Shown: one piece after another, positions 1-7,299 of the stretch
How the letters are laid out: every line of letters starts with the position of its first letter
Position numbering within the stretch: position 1 is the first letter of the stretch
NCBI RefSeq assembly: GCF_016863635.1
Contig: NZ_BOPG01000022.1
Coordinates: 1 to 64,000 of the forward strand
Source of the DNA: Virgisporangium aurantiacum
GTDB lineage: Bacteria > Actinomycetota > Actinomycetes > Mycobacteriales > Micromonosporaceae
Length of the DNA stretch: 64,000 nt
Direction: 5' to 3'
Made by a program: the position numbers and the translations under genes
The notes under the pieces: generated by a model
Told to the model about the DNA's origin: nothing
The model's input: the letters and a program-made list of their open reading frames with translations, nothing else
Database searches by the model: none

Positions 1-92
1 GGCTGGGCTGAGGGCTGGGCTGAGGGCTGGGCTGAGGGCTGGGCTGAGGGCTGGGCTGAGGGCTGGGCTGAGGGCTGGGCTGAGGGCTGGGC
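1..92. repeat. 12-bp in-frame tandem repeat (about 7.7 copies in window)
   Basis: The unit GGCTGGGCTGAG is repeated without visible divergence from base 1 to base 92 and continues off the window. On the minus strand it is in frame with the CHAT gene and reads P-S-A-Q per unit. Copy-number change would alter linker length in 4-residue steps without a frameshift. Confidence 0.95.
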
Positions 93-2198
93 GGCCGATT
101 GGGCGGCCGGGGTCGCCGGGCCGGGCGGCAGCTGGGCGGTCGATTGGACCGCTCGTCGGCTGCGGGCCCAGAACGTGGCCGACGGCGCGACGCTGACCGG
201 CGCCGCCACCAACGGCGACCACGGCACCCGCAGCAGCGGCCCGGACGGCACCACCACCAGGGGCTCCCCCGCCGGCAACCCGAGCGGATCGACGAGCACC
301 TTCGTCAGCACGGCGATCGCCTCGTCGGCGGTGGCCCGCGCCTGTGCGAGCAGGCGCCCGCCGCGGAGCATGCGGCGCTGGGCGAACAGTACCGAGTCGA
401 TCTCGCGGCGGATCGGTTCGAGCGGACCCAGGTCGACCAGCACCGTGCGGCGGGGGTCGAGCACGACGGCGACCACCCGGCCGTCGACGGCGGCGTACTC
501 GACCAGCCGGCCGCCGCCGAGCAGTTCGCGCAGGTCGGCGACGGAGACGACGTCGTGGGTGGCGCCCTCGGCCGCGCCGAGCGCCCATGACCGGCGCCGG
601 ATGCGTGCCTCCAGCGCGCCCTGCCGGGCCAGCAGCTCGCGCGGCTCCTCGCCGCGCTCCCGCTTCGCGGCCTTGAGCTCCTGCTCCAGCCCCCGCAGGG
701 CGATCACGTCATCTTCGACCTCGGGCACCGGCGGCGCCACCGTGAGCAGCGAGGCCGCCCGCGTGCGCTCCAGCCACGTGAGGATCCGGGTCGGTGACGC
801 GGCCGACGACAGGAGCGCGCGCAGGCCCAGGTCGCCGAGTTCCGCGCCGTGGCCGGCGGCGAGCACGCGGAGTTCTACCGACGGCAGCACGGCGCGGTGG
901 CGGGCCAGGTCGGCGAGGCCGGCCCGGCAGTTCCGCAGCGCCACCGCGGGCGAACCGCCGTGCAGCAAGGCCGCCGCGACCTTTCCGCGCAACCGGACCA
1001 GCAACGGCTGGCCCTGCGCCAACCGGCCGGCCGCGGCCAGATGCGTGGCGGCGGCCCGGGACCGGCGCAGCGTCAGCGCCGCCCGCCCCGCCGACAGGTG
1101 CGCCTCGACGGCGTTCGCCCGTAGCCCCAACCGTTCCAGCGTCGCCGCGGCGCGGCGGAGCGGGCGCAGCGCGTCCACCGAAAAGCCGACACCAGAAGAG
1201 CCGGACAAGCCGGACGCCGCGATCGCGACGACGGTCGCGCGCGCGACCCAGGCCGTTCGCCGCTGCTGGCGGAAGTCGCGCAGCGCCGCGTCGGCGTCGG
1301 CCCGGGCCCGGTCGACGTCGCCCAGCGCGAGCGCGAGCCGGGCGCACCGCAACCGGGCCTCGGCGGCCATCAGCCGGGCGCCGGACCGGTCGAAGTCGTC
1401 GGCGGCCATCCGCGCGACGGCCGCGGCCTCCTCGTCGAGGCGCAGGTCGACGAGCGCGTCGGAGTAGTCCATGTAGTGGTCGCCGAGCGGCACGCCGGCC
1501 GCGGCGTAGAGCGGGCCGGCCTCCTCGAACCAGCGCATGCTCTCGCTGACCTGGCCGGCGTAGAAGCTCGACAGCGCGAGCATGTTCGTGAGGACGCCGT
1601 GCAGCAGCGGGCCGAGGTCGCGGGCCAGTTCGACGGCCCGGGTGAGATGCTCCAGCGCCGCACGCGGGTTGCCGAGGCGGGTCTGCGCGTCGGCGAGATT
1701 GTTCGCCGCCTTCACCCAGATGATCGGCGGACACCGCGGATCGGCCAGGACCCGCCGGTAGAGGGCGGCCGCGTCGGTCAACCGGCCCGCGCTGTGGTGC
1801 AGCAACGCCAGCTGCATCAACAGGTCGGGACGCTGATCGGGCGCGACGAGCGGCTCGGCCCGGACCAGGTCGCGCATCGCGGCCGGCAGCCGGCCGAGCT
1901 CGTGCAGCGCCACCGCGCGGCTCACCAGCACCTCGCCCAGCCGGCGCGGCAACCGGTGCCGCTCGGCCAGCCGCACCGCGCCGTCGAGCAGGGACTTCGC
2001 GGCGGCGTTGTCGAACGTGGCGTGCCGGCCCCAGGCCAGTGCACGCAGCGCGACGACGAGGGCCTCGTGATCGTTCGCCTTGCGGGCCCGGTCGACGATG
2101 TCGGCCGCGACAGCGATGTATCTGGCCGGATGGGTGGTGACTCCGCTATACGCGGCCTCGGCCTCGGACAGCAGTCCGATAGCGGGATCAGTGACCAT
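1..2198 (-). CDS. CHAT-domain protein with TPR-like helical region (3' end off window)
   Basis: The reading frame is open from the ATG at 2198 to the left edge (about 732 codons) and is therefore partial. The first ~470 residues are Ala/Leu-rich helical repeats typical of the TPR arrays that precede CHAT domains. From about residue 560 the sequence turns into the CHAT N-terminal part, with motifs such as VEYAAVDGRVVAVVLD and LVVVPSGPLLRVPWSPL followed by VSVAPSATFWARS. The catalytic His and Cys of the caspase-like domain would lie off the window. The visible C-terminal end enters a (PSAQ)n repeat encoded by a 12-bp tandem repeat. CHAT proteins are caspase-like cysteine peptidases used in signalling and conflict systems. 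It is divergent from a cytosolic S8 peptidase 72 bp away, which suggests joint function. Peptidase activity is inferred from the family only. Confidence 0.85.
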   Translation of the reverse strand, partial: MVTDPAIGLLSEAEAAYSGVTTHPARYIAVAADIVDRARKANDHEALVVALRALAWGRHATFDNAAAKSLLDGAVRLAERHRLPRRLGEVLVSRAVALHELGRLPAAMRDLVRAEPLVAPDQRPDLLMQLALLHHSAGRLTDAAALYRRVLADPRCPPIIWVKAANNLADAQTRLGNPRAALEHLTRAVELARDLGPLLHGVLTNMLALSSFYAGQVSESMRWFEEAGPLYAAAGVPLGDHYMDYSDALVDLRLDEEAAAVARMAADDFDRSGARLMAAEARLRCARLALALGDVDRARADADAALRDFRQQRRTAWVARATVVAIAASGLSGSSGVGFSVDALRPLRRAAATLERLGLRANAVEAHLSAGRAALTLRRSRAAATHLAAAGRLAQGQPLLVRLRGKVAAALLHGGSPAVALRNCRAGLADLARHRAVLPSVELRVLAAGHGAELGDLGLRALLSSAASPTRILTWLERTRAASLLTVAPPVPEVEDDVIALRGLEQELKAAKRERGEEPRELLARQGALEARIRRRSWALGAAEGATHDVVSVADLRELLGGGRLVEYAAVDGRVVAVVLDPRRTVLVDLGPLEPIRREIDSVLFAQRRMLRGGRLLAQARATADEAIAVLTKVLVDPLGLPAGEPLVVVPSGPLLRVPWSPLVAAPVSVAPSATFWARSRRAVQSTAQLPPGPATPAAQSAAQPSAQPSAQPSAQPSAQPSAQPSAQPSAQ

Positions 2199-2270
2199 TA
2201 CTCGACCGCTCTATGGCGCGGGACGACAGATCGGGTCAGCCTACAGCAGCCGAACGAGGGGGATCATTCT

Positions 2271-3641
2271 ATGGCTACGCTAGGTAGACAGTTAAAAAGA
2301 TCACCGGAGCAACTGGAGAAGGACCGGGAAACGGTACGCCGCCAGCTCGCCGAGCTGGATCCCGGGTCCACCGAACGGCTCAACCTGATCATCGATGCCA
2401 TCCGTCGCCGGCAGGACGCCGCTCCGCAGGCGTACGCGGTGAAGTTCGACCGGTACCGGCCGGACGGCAGCAACCCGGGTGCGCTGGTCGCCCGCAGCCA
2501 GCTCGTCGTCGACGTGTCGACGCCGGGGCTCGTCCCGGTCGACCGCATCATGTCCGAGCTGGGCTACGCGCCCGAGTCGGTCCCGCGCACCTGCGACGGG
2601 CTGGTGCGCGACACGTCGGCACGGGTGTTCGTCAGCCGCGGCCGGCGGGTCGTCGAGCAGCTGATGGTCGACTGCGAGACCCTGCGCGAACGGGGAATCC
2701 GGGCCGCCCTGAATCCGATCGTGCCGCTCGGGCACACCATCAAGGGCGAGGACTTCCCGGCACCCACCACGGTGACGGTCGGCCCGCCGACCACCGGTGG
2801 GTCCGGCGCGCCCGTGCGGATCGCGATCATCGACACCGGCATCACCCCGGAGGTCCGCACCGACCAGTGGCTGGGCACGATCGTCCGCACGGCGCAGAAC
2901 GTCGACTTCCTCGACGTGCTGCCGTTCCCGGGCGACAACCGGCTCGACTGGTTCAGCGGGCACGGCACGTTCGTGTCCGGCATCGTCCAGCAGATCGCGC
3001 CCGGCGTGGAGACCCGCGTCTACCGGTTCACCACGTCCGACGGCCTGGGCACGGAGAAGGACGTCGCCGAGGCGGTCCTGCGCGCCGCCGAGGACGCGTC
3101 CAACGACGGGGTACGGGTCGTCATCAACCTGTCCGTCGGCGTTCCGGCGGTCGGCGGCATCCCGCCGGTGGCGCTGCAGAACGCGGTGCAGCAACTGGCC
3201 GGCGATCAGAACGTGCTGCTGGTGGCCGCCGCCGGCAACAACGGCACCGACGAGCCCATGTACCCGGCGGCGTTCGACGGCGTGATCGGCGTCGGCGCGC
3301 TCACCGCCGACTACGATCCCGCGCCGTTCTCCAGTCACGGCAAGGGGTTCCTCGACTGCTCGACGGTCGGCGTCGGCGTCGTGTCGACGTTCGTGGCCGG
3401 ACTGATGCCGCCGGAGGCGACCCCGACCGTTCCCGACTACCTGTTCCCGTCGAACTCGTGGGCGGTGTGGAGCGGCACGTCGTTCACGGCGCCGCAGATC
3501 TGCGCCGCGATCGCCGACCGCTGCCGGGCCGACGCGGCCCTGAGCCCGCGCGCCGCGTTCGACCAGCTGATCCAGGGCGAGCCGGAGCTGCAGGGCTACG
3601 GCCACGTGATCCACAATTTGTTGCCGGGTACGCCGGCGTAG
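2271..3641 (+). CDS. S8 (subtilisin-like) serine peptidase, cytosolic
   Basis: 456 residues. The catalytic triad is complete: Asp188 in AIIDTGI, His231 in SGHGTFVSGI and Ser404 in WSGTSFTAPQ; the oxyanion-side motif AAAGNNG is present near residue 323. The first ~160 residues form a charged, non-secreted extension (MATLGRQLKRSPEQLEKDRE) with no signal peptide, so the enzyme should act in the cytoplasm, unlike most subtilases. The ATG at 2271 is chosen because GAGGGGG lies about 8 nt upstream; longer upstream readings have no such site and run antisense to the CHAT gene. It is divergent from the CHAT/TPR gene and convergent with a small protein/sigma-factor operon. Substrates are unknown; regulated intracellular proteolysis is the inference. 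Confidence 0.92.
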   Translation: MATLGRQLKRSPEQLEKDRETVRRQLAELDPGSTERLNLIIDAIRRRQDAAPQAYAVKFDRYRPDGSNPGALVARSQLVVDVSTPGLVPVDRIMSELGYAPESVPRTCDGLVRDTSARVFVSRGRRVVEQLMVDCETLRERGIRAALNPIVPLGHTIKGEDFPAPTTVTVGPPTTGGSGAPVRIAIIDTGITPEVRTDQWLGTIVRTAQNVDFLDVLPFPGDNRLDWFSGHGTFVSGIVQQIAPGVETRVYRFTTSDGLGTEKDVAEAVLRAAEDASNDGVRVVINLSVGVPAVGGIPPVALQNAVQQLAGDQNVLLVAAAGNNGTDEPMYPAAFDGVIGVGALTADYDPAPFSSHGKGFLDCSTVGVGVVSTFVAGLMPPEATPTVPDYLFPSNSWAVWSGTSFTAPQICAAIADRCRADAALSPRAAFDQLIQGEPELQGYGHVIHNLLPGTPA

Positions 3642-3645
3642 GACC

Positions 3646-3673
3646 GATCGTGGGGCCGCGAGGCCCCACGATC
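3646..3673. terminator. Bidirectional terminator-like hairpin
   Basis: Perfect 12-bp stem GATCGTGGGGCC with loop GCGA and matching arm at 3662-3673. It lies between the convergent S8 peptidase stop (3641) and the small-protein stop (3683), so it can serve both. Confidence 0.8.
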
Positions 3674-3682
3674 ACAAACCCT

Positions 3683-4144
3683 CTAGGCCAGGCCCGTCCA
3701 TTCCGTCGTGACGGGCCGGGATCCCGGGCGGCGCCAGGTGAGGCTCAGGGGCTCCGGAGCGAGGGACTCGAACTCGAAGCGGCCGCGGTCGTCGGCTTCC
3801 GCGTGCCGAGGCTGCGGCGCCGAGGGCTGCCGGGCCTCCAGCGTCGCCGGGCCGCCCGGAACCAGCTGGCCGACCACGCGCCGGATGCGGCCGGTGCCGC
3901 TGACCTCGATCTCGATGGCGAGCTCGGCACTCTCGAACGTGAGTAAACGAACGTCGGTGCCGGATCTGCGGACCGCGACCTCGGGTGCGTCGACCGCCGA
4001 ATCACTGGTGAGGGCCGCCAGTTCGGCGTCGAGGTGACGCAGGCCGTACAGCCCCTGCGCCAGGCCGATGACGGTCGCGGGTGGAGCGTCGTGTGCGGAG
4101 AACATGTCATGCAGGCGATTCAGGAGAACGTTGTCGTCGTCCAT
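3683..4144 (-). CDS. Small sigma-factor-associated protein with regulatory-like C-terminal beta domain
   Basis: 153 residues, no signal peptide or membrane segment. The N-terminal ~60 residues look helical (MDDDNVLLNRLHDMFSAHD...). The C-terminal half has beta-rich motifs (VVGQLVPGGPATLE, DDRGRFEFESLAPEPLSLTW) that resemble carboxypeptidase-regulatory-like or transthyretin-like folds. The start at 4144 has a good GGGGAGG ribosome-binding site. It sits 37 bp downstream of the sigma-factor gene on the same strand, so the two are probably co-transcribed. Proteins of this layout are common beside actinobacterial sigma factors and CHAT/S8 genes as far as I recall; a role as a sigma partner or protease substrate is inference. 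Confidence 0.75.
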   Translation of the reverse strand: MDDDNVLLNRLHDMFSAHDAPPATVIGLAQGLYGLRHLDAELAALTSDSAVDAPEVAVRRSGTDVRLLTFESAELAIEIEVSGTGRIRRVVGQLVPGGPATLEARQPSAPQPRHAEADDRGRFEFESLAPEPLSLTWRRPGSRPVTTEWTGLA

Positions 4145-4181
4145 GCTGCCTCCCCAATGTCACCCCGTGTCCTCAGATGAG

Positions 4182-4778
4182 TCACGGACCGCCGCCGCTG
4201 ATACCCCCGTCGTCAAGGTATTTTCTCAACTGCTCCAGACAGCGCCCACGGGTCGGCCCGAGACTGCCTTTCGGCATGTCGAGCACGGCGGCCGCCATGT
4301 CGTACGAGGGCGCGCCGTCTTCGGGCTCCACCACCAGAACGCGCAGCAGCCGCTGGCACCGCTCGCTCAACCGGCCGAAGGCCAACCAGAGTTCGGCGTC
4401 GCGGTCGGACAGCAGCGTCGCCCGGTCGGCCTCCGGCGCCTGGCCCGACACCCGGTCGAACAGCGCGTCGTCGGAGCTGAGCATGACCCGCCGGCTCCGG
4501 CGCAGGATCGCCATGCACTCCCGCCGGCACGTGGTCGCCAGCCAGCCGGCCAGCCGGGCCGGCTCCTGGATCGTCTCCATGTGTTCCAGCAGCCGCAGCC
4601 AGGTGAGCTGGAACGCGTCGGCGGCGTCGGCCGGGCCGAGCCCGTACGTGCGGCAGATCGACCAGAGCAGCGCGCTGAACCGCTCGACCAACTTGTTCCA
4701 GGCCCGCTCGTCACCATCGATCGCGGCCGCCATGAGCTGCGCGATCACGTCGTGCGGTGACTCGCGCTCACCGCCCAT
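4182..4778 (-). CDS. ECF-like RNA polymerase sigma factor
   Basis: 198 residues. Region 2 spans roughly residues 15-95 (DERAWNKLVERFSALLWSIC... DAFQLTWLRLLEHMETIQEPARLAGWLATTCRRECMAILRR) and region 4 roughly 135-185 (LSERCQRLLRVLVVEP... YDMAAAVLDMPKGSLGPTRGRCLEQLRKYL). The ATG at 4778 is preceded by AGGAGGG; an in-frame extension to 4901 lacks a plausible site and has an unlike composition. It is followed by the small protein and then, convergently, by the S8/CHAT pair. No zinc-binding anti-sigma gene is adjacent, so control may instead involve the neighbouring proteases (inference). Confidence 0.88.
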   Translation of the reverse strand: MGGERESPHDVIAQLMAAAIDGDERAWNKLVERFSALLWSICRTYGLGPADAADAFQLTWLRLLEHMETIQEPARLAGWLATTCRRECMAILRRSRRVMLSSDDALFDRVSGQAPEADRATLLSDRDAELWLAFGRLSERCQRLLRVLVVEPEDGAPSYDMAAAVLDMPKGSLGPTRGRCLEQLRKYLDDGGISGGGP

Positions 4779-4845
4779 GCGGCGCCCTCCTCGATCTGAT
4801 ACACCGGACGGTGGGATCGTTGTGGGACAGCATGTCACATAGCGG

Positions 4846-7158
4846 TCACACCACGGCCGAGGCCGGGCGCGTCGCGGGTCGACTGTCGTCCAATGGACCA
4901 CTGTTCGGAGAACGGGCCGGGCCGCCGTGTACCGGGCCGCCCGCGAAGGCAGCCGCCGCCGCCAGGATCTCCTCGACGGCCTCCGGCGGTGCGGGACGCG
5001 CGAAGTGGTACCCCTGCGCCATGTCGCAGCCGAGCAGCGCCAACCGGTCGGCCTGCTCCGCGGTCTCCACCGCCTCCGCGATCGTGCGCAGCCCGAGGCT
5101 GCTCGCCAGCTCCACGATCGCCCGGACGAACGCCTGGTCGCTGGCGCCGCCCTCCACGTGGTTGGCCGTGAACGAGCCGTCCATCTTGAGGATGTCCACC
5201 GGCAGCTGCCGCAGGTACGCCAGCGACGAGTACCCGGTGCCGAAGTCGTCGATCGCGATCCGCACCCCGCGGTCGCGGAGCATCTGGAGCTGGGCGGCGA
5301 CCGTCGCCGCGTCGTGCACGGCGGTGACCAGGCCGGTCTCGGTGATCTCGACGATCAGCGCCGACCCGGGCAGCTCGTTGTCGTCCAGGGCGGCCAGCAC
5401 CGTCGCGGCGAAGTCGTTGCGGCGCACCTGCCGGGCGGCGGCGTTCACCGTCACCGAGATCCCGAACCGCGGGTACCACTCCCGCAGCTGGGCGCACACC
5501 TCCTGGATCACCCAGGTACCGATCGGGACGATCGCGCCGCTCTGCTCCGCGACCGGGATGAAGTCGGCCGGCGACACGCGGGTGCCGTCGGCGCGCGTCC
5601 ACCGCAGCAGCGCCTCGGCCGCCACCATCCGGCCGGTGGCCAGTTCGGCGATCGGTTGGTAGTGGACGGTGAACTCGCCGTCGACGAGGGCGCGGTCGAC
5701 GTCGCGGACCATGCGGGTGCGGGCCTGCCGCTCGGTGTGCGCGGCGACGTCGTACACGGCGACCTGGTTGCCGCCGTTGCTCTGGCCGGTGAACAGCGCC
5801 AGGTCGGCCTCGCGCAGGGCGTGGGCGGCGGTGGTCGGCCGGTCGAGCGGCAGCACGCCGACGCTCGCGGTGAGCAGCGCCGTTCCGCCGCCGGGCACCG
5901 GGTACGGGGCGCGGACGGCGTCGACCACCCACCCGCCGAACTCGACCGCGTACTTCGCGCCGCCGCGCAGGAGAACCGCGAACTCGTCGCTGCCGACCCG
6001 CATCAGCGACACGTCGAGCCCGCCCGCGGTCACGGCCAGCCGCCGGCCGACCTCGCGCAGGATGTCGTCGCCGACGCCGTGGCCGTAACTGTCGTTGACG
6101 TCGCGGAAGCCGTCGAGGTCGATCAGCAGCAGCGCCGATCCGGGCGGCACGGAGTCGAGCTCCGCGCGCAGTTGCACGAGGTTGCCGAGGTTGGTGAGGT
6201 CGTCGAGGCGGGACCGCCGTTCGAGCAGCACCGCGAGCTGCGACAACCGCACCACCAGCAGCATCGCCATCACGCCGGCCAGGCCGAGCGGCACGAGCAC
6301 GTGCACCCACTCGCCGTCGGAGCCGTGGCCGGACCGGACGATCTGGAACCCGGTGAGCGCGACCGCGGTCGCGATCAGGAGCACGTAGCCCCACAGCCGC
6401 GACTTCGACGTCGGGTTGGGCTCGGAGGCGACCTGCCCGCCGCTGTGCGCCATCGACGGGTGCAGCGCGGCGCCGCCGAGCAGCAGGTAGACGGTCACGT
6501 AGCCGACCGACGTGAACGTCGGCTCGGTGCCGGTGTCGGCGTACACGGCGTAGTACACGATGTCGGTGAGGATCAGCAGCCCGGCGCCCGTGATCAGCAG
6601 CCGGTACGCCAGCGTCCGCACCTGGGTGATCAGCAGCATCCGGGCGGTCAGCGCCAGCACGCCGAGGTCGCCGGCGAGGTACACGAGGTACAGGGCGAGC
6701 TGCACGCCGCCGACGTGGCTGTGGTGCAGCATCGGCTCGACCACGATGGCCCAGATCAGGGCGCCACCGCCGGCGGCGACGATGGCCGCCTCGACCCGTC
6801 CGCCGCGCCGTTCGCCGCGCCGCGTCCAGCCGAGGATGCTCAGCATCAACAACGGCAACATCAGGGCGTAGACCAGGTCGCCGGCCGACGGGTACAGCCG
6901 TTCGCCGAACACCGCCAGGTCGATCGCCCACAACAGGCTGGCCAGCATTCCGGCGCAGACGACACCGATCAGCAGCCACCACGGCCGCCGCCACGGCGGC
7001 CGGTACCGGTGCAGACCGACGAGGATCGCGACGATCACCGACAGCCCTGCACACACGTAGACGACCTGCCGCCCGGCCGCGGGCAGCATCGGACCCACGG
7101 CCATGACAGCCGCACCAAGACCCAGGTACCACCAGGTCGCCCGTGCTGATCCGCTCAT
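4846..7158 (-). CDS. Membrane GGDEF-EAL cyclic-di-GMP enzyme
   Basis: About 770 residues. The N-terminal ~310 residues contain eight or more hydrophobic segments forming a membrane sensor region. A GGDEF domain follows (LTNLGNLVQL, LIDLDGFRDVNDSYGHGVGDDIL) whose signature is GSDEF rather than GGDEF, so cyclase activity is uncertain. The C-terminal EAL domain looks complete: AEALLRW, VEITETGL, IDDFGTGYSSL, LKMDGSF, AEAVET and QGYHFARP. Phosphodiesterase activity toward c-di-GMP is therefore likely. The ATG at 7158 has GAAGG 10-12 nt upstream; an in-frame start at 7215 would add 19 residues. It is followed on the same strand by the sigma-factor operon 67 bp away. Confidence 0.9.
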   Translation of the reverse strand: MSGSARATWWYLGLGAAVMAVGPMLPAAGRQVVYVCAGLSVIVAILVGLHRYRPPWRRPWWLLIGVVCAGMLASLLWAIDLAVFGERLYPSAGDLVYALMLPLLMLSILGWTRRGERRGGRVEAAIVAAGGGALIWAIVVEPMLHHSHVGGVQLALYLVYLAGDLGVLALTARMLLITQVRTLAYRLLITGAGLLILTDIVYYAVYADTGTEPTFTSVGYVTVYLLLGGAALHPSMAHSGGQVASEPNPTSKSRLWGYVLLIATAVALTGFQIVRSGHGSDGEWVHVLVPLGLAGVMAMLLVVRLSQLAVLLERRSRLDDLTNLGNLVQLRAELDSVPPGSALLLIDLDGFRDVNDSYGHGVGDDILREVGRRLAVTAGGLDVSLMRVGSDEFAVLLRGGAKYAVEFGGWVVDAVRAPYPVPGGGTALLTASVGVLPLDRPTTAAHALREADLALFTGQSNGGNQVAVYDVAAHTERQARTRMVRDVDRALVDGEFTVHYQPIAELATGRMVAAEALLRWTRADGTRVSPADFIPVAEQSGAIVPIGTWVIQEVCAQLREWYPRFGISVTVNAAARQVRRNDFAATVLAALDDNELPGSALIVEITETGLVTAVHDAATVAAQLQMLRDRGVRIAIDDFGTGYSSLAYLRQLPVDILKMDGSFTANHVEGGASDQAFVRAIVELASSLGLRTIAEAVETAEQADRLALLGCDMAQGYHFARPAPPEAVEEILAAAAAFAGGPVHGGPARSPNSGPLDDSRPATRPASAVV

Positions 7159-7255
7159 CACCCAAACCTTCGCTTCGGTTCGCAGCGACCCTGGAATCGG
7201 CCGCTGGCCGGGCAACCTGAGAGGGTCAGGGCAGCATAGACGCGTCGAACACGAA

Positions 7256-7287
7256 GCGGGGTCCGCTCTGGAAAGAGCGGACCCCGC
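7256..7287 (-). terminator. Strong terminator hairpin after the M6 peptidase
   Basis: A perfect 14-bp stem (GCGGGGTCCGCTCT with its complement at 7274-7287) closes a GGAA loop. It begins 12 nt past the M6 peptidase stop (7300) and lacks a long U-tract, as is usual for actinomycete terminators. Confidence 0.85.
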
Positions 7288-7299
7288 GTGTCTCAGCCG

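Noticed and set aside
1..92. Possible CRISPR or origin iterons
   Set aside because: The 12-bp units are directly adjacent with no spacers, and they are in frame with a real gene.
175..1467. Long plus-strand open frames across the left end
   Set aside because: They are antisense to the CHAT/TPR gene, have Arg/Ser-rich nonsense composition and no family motif.
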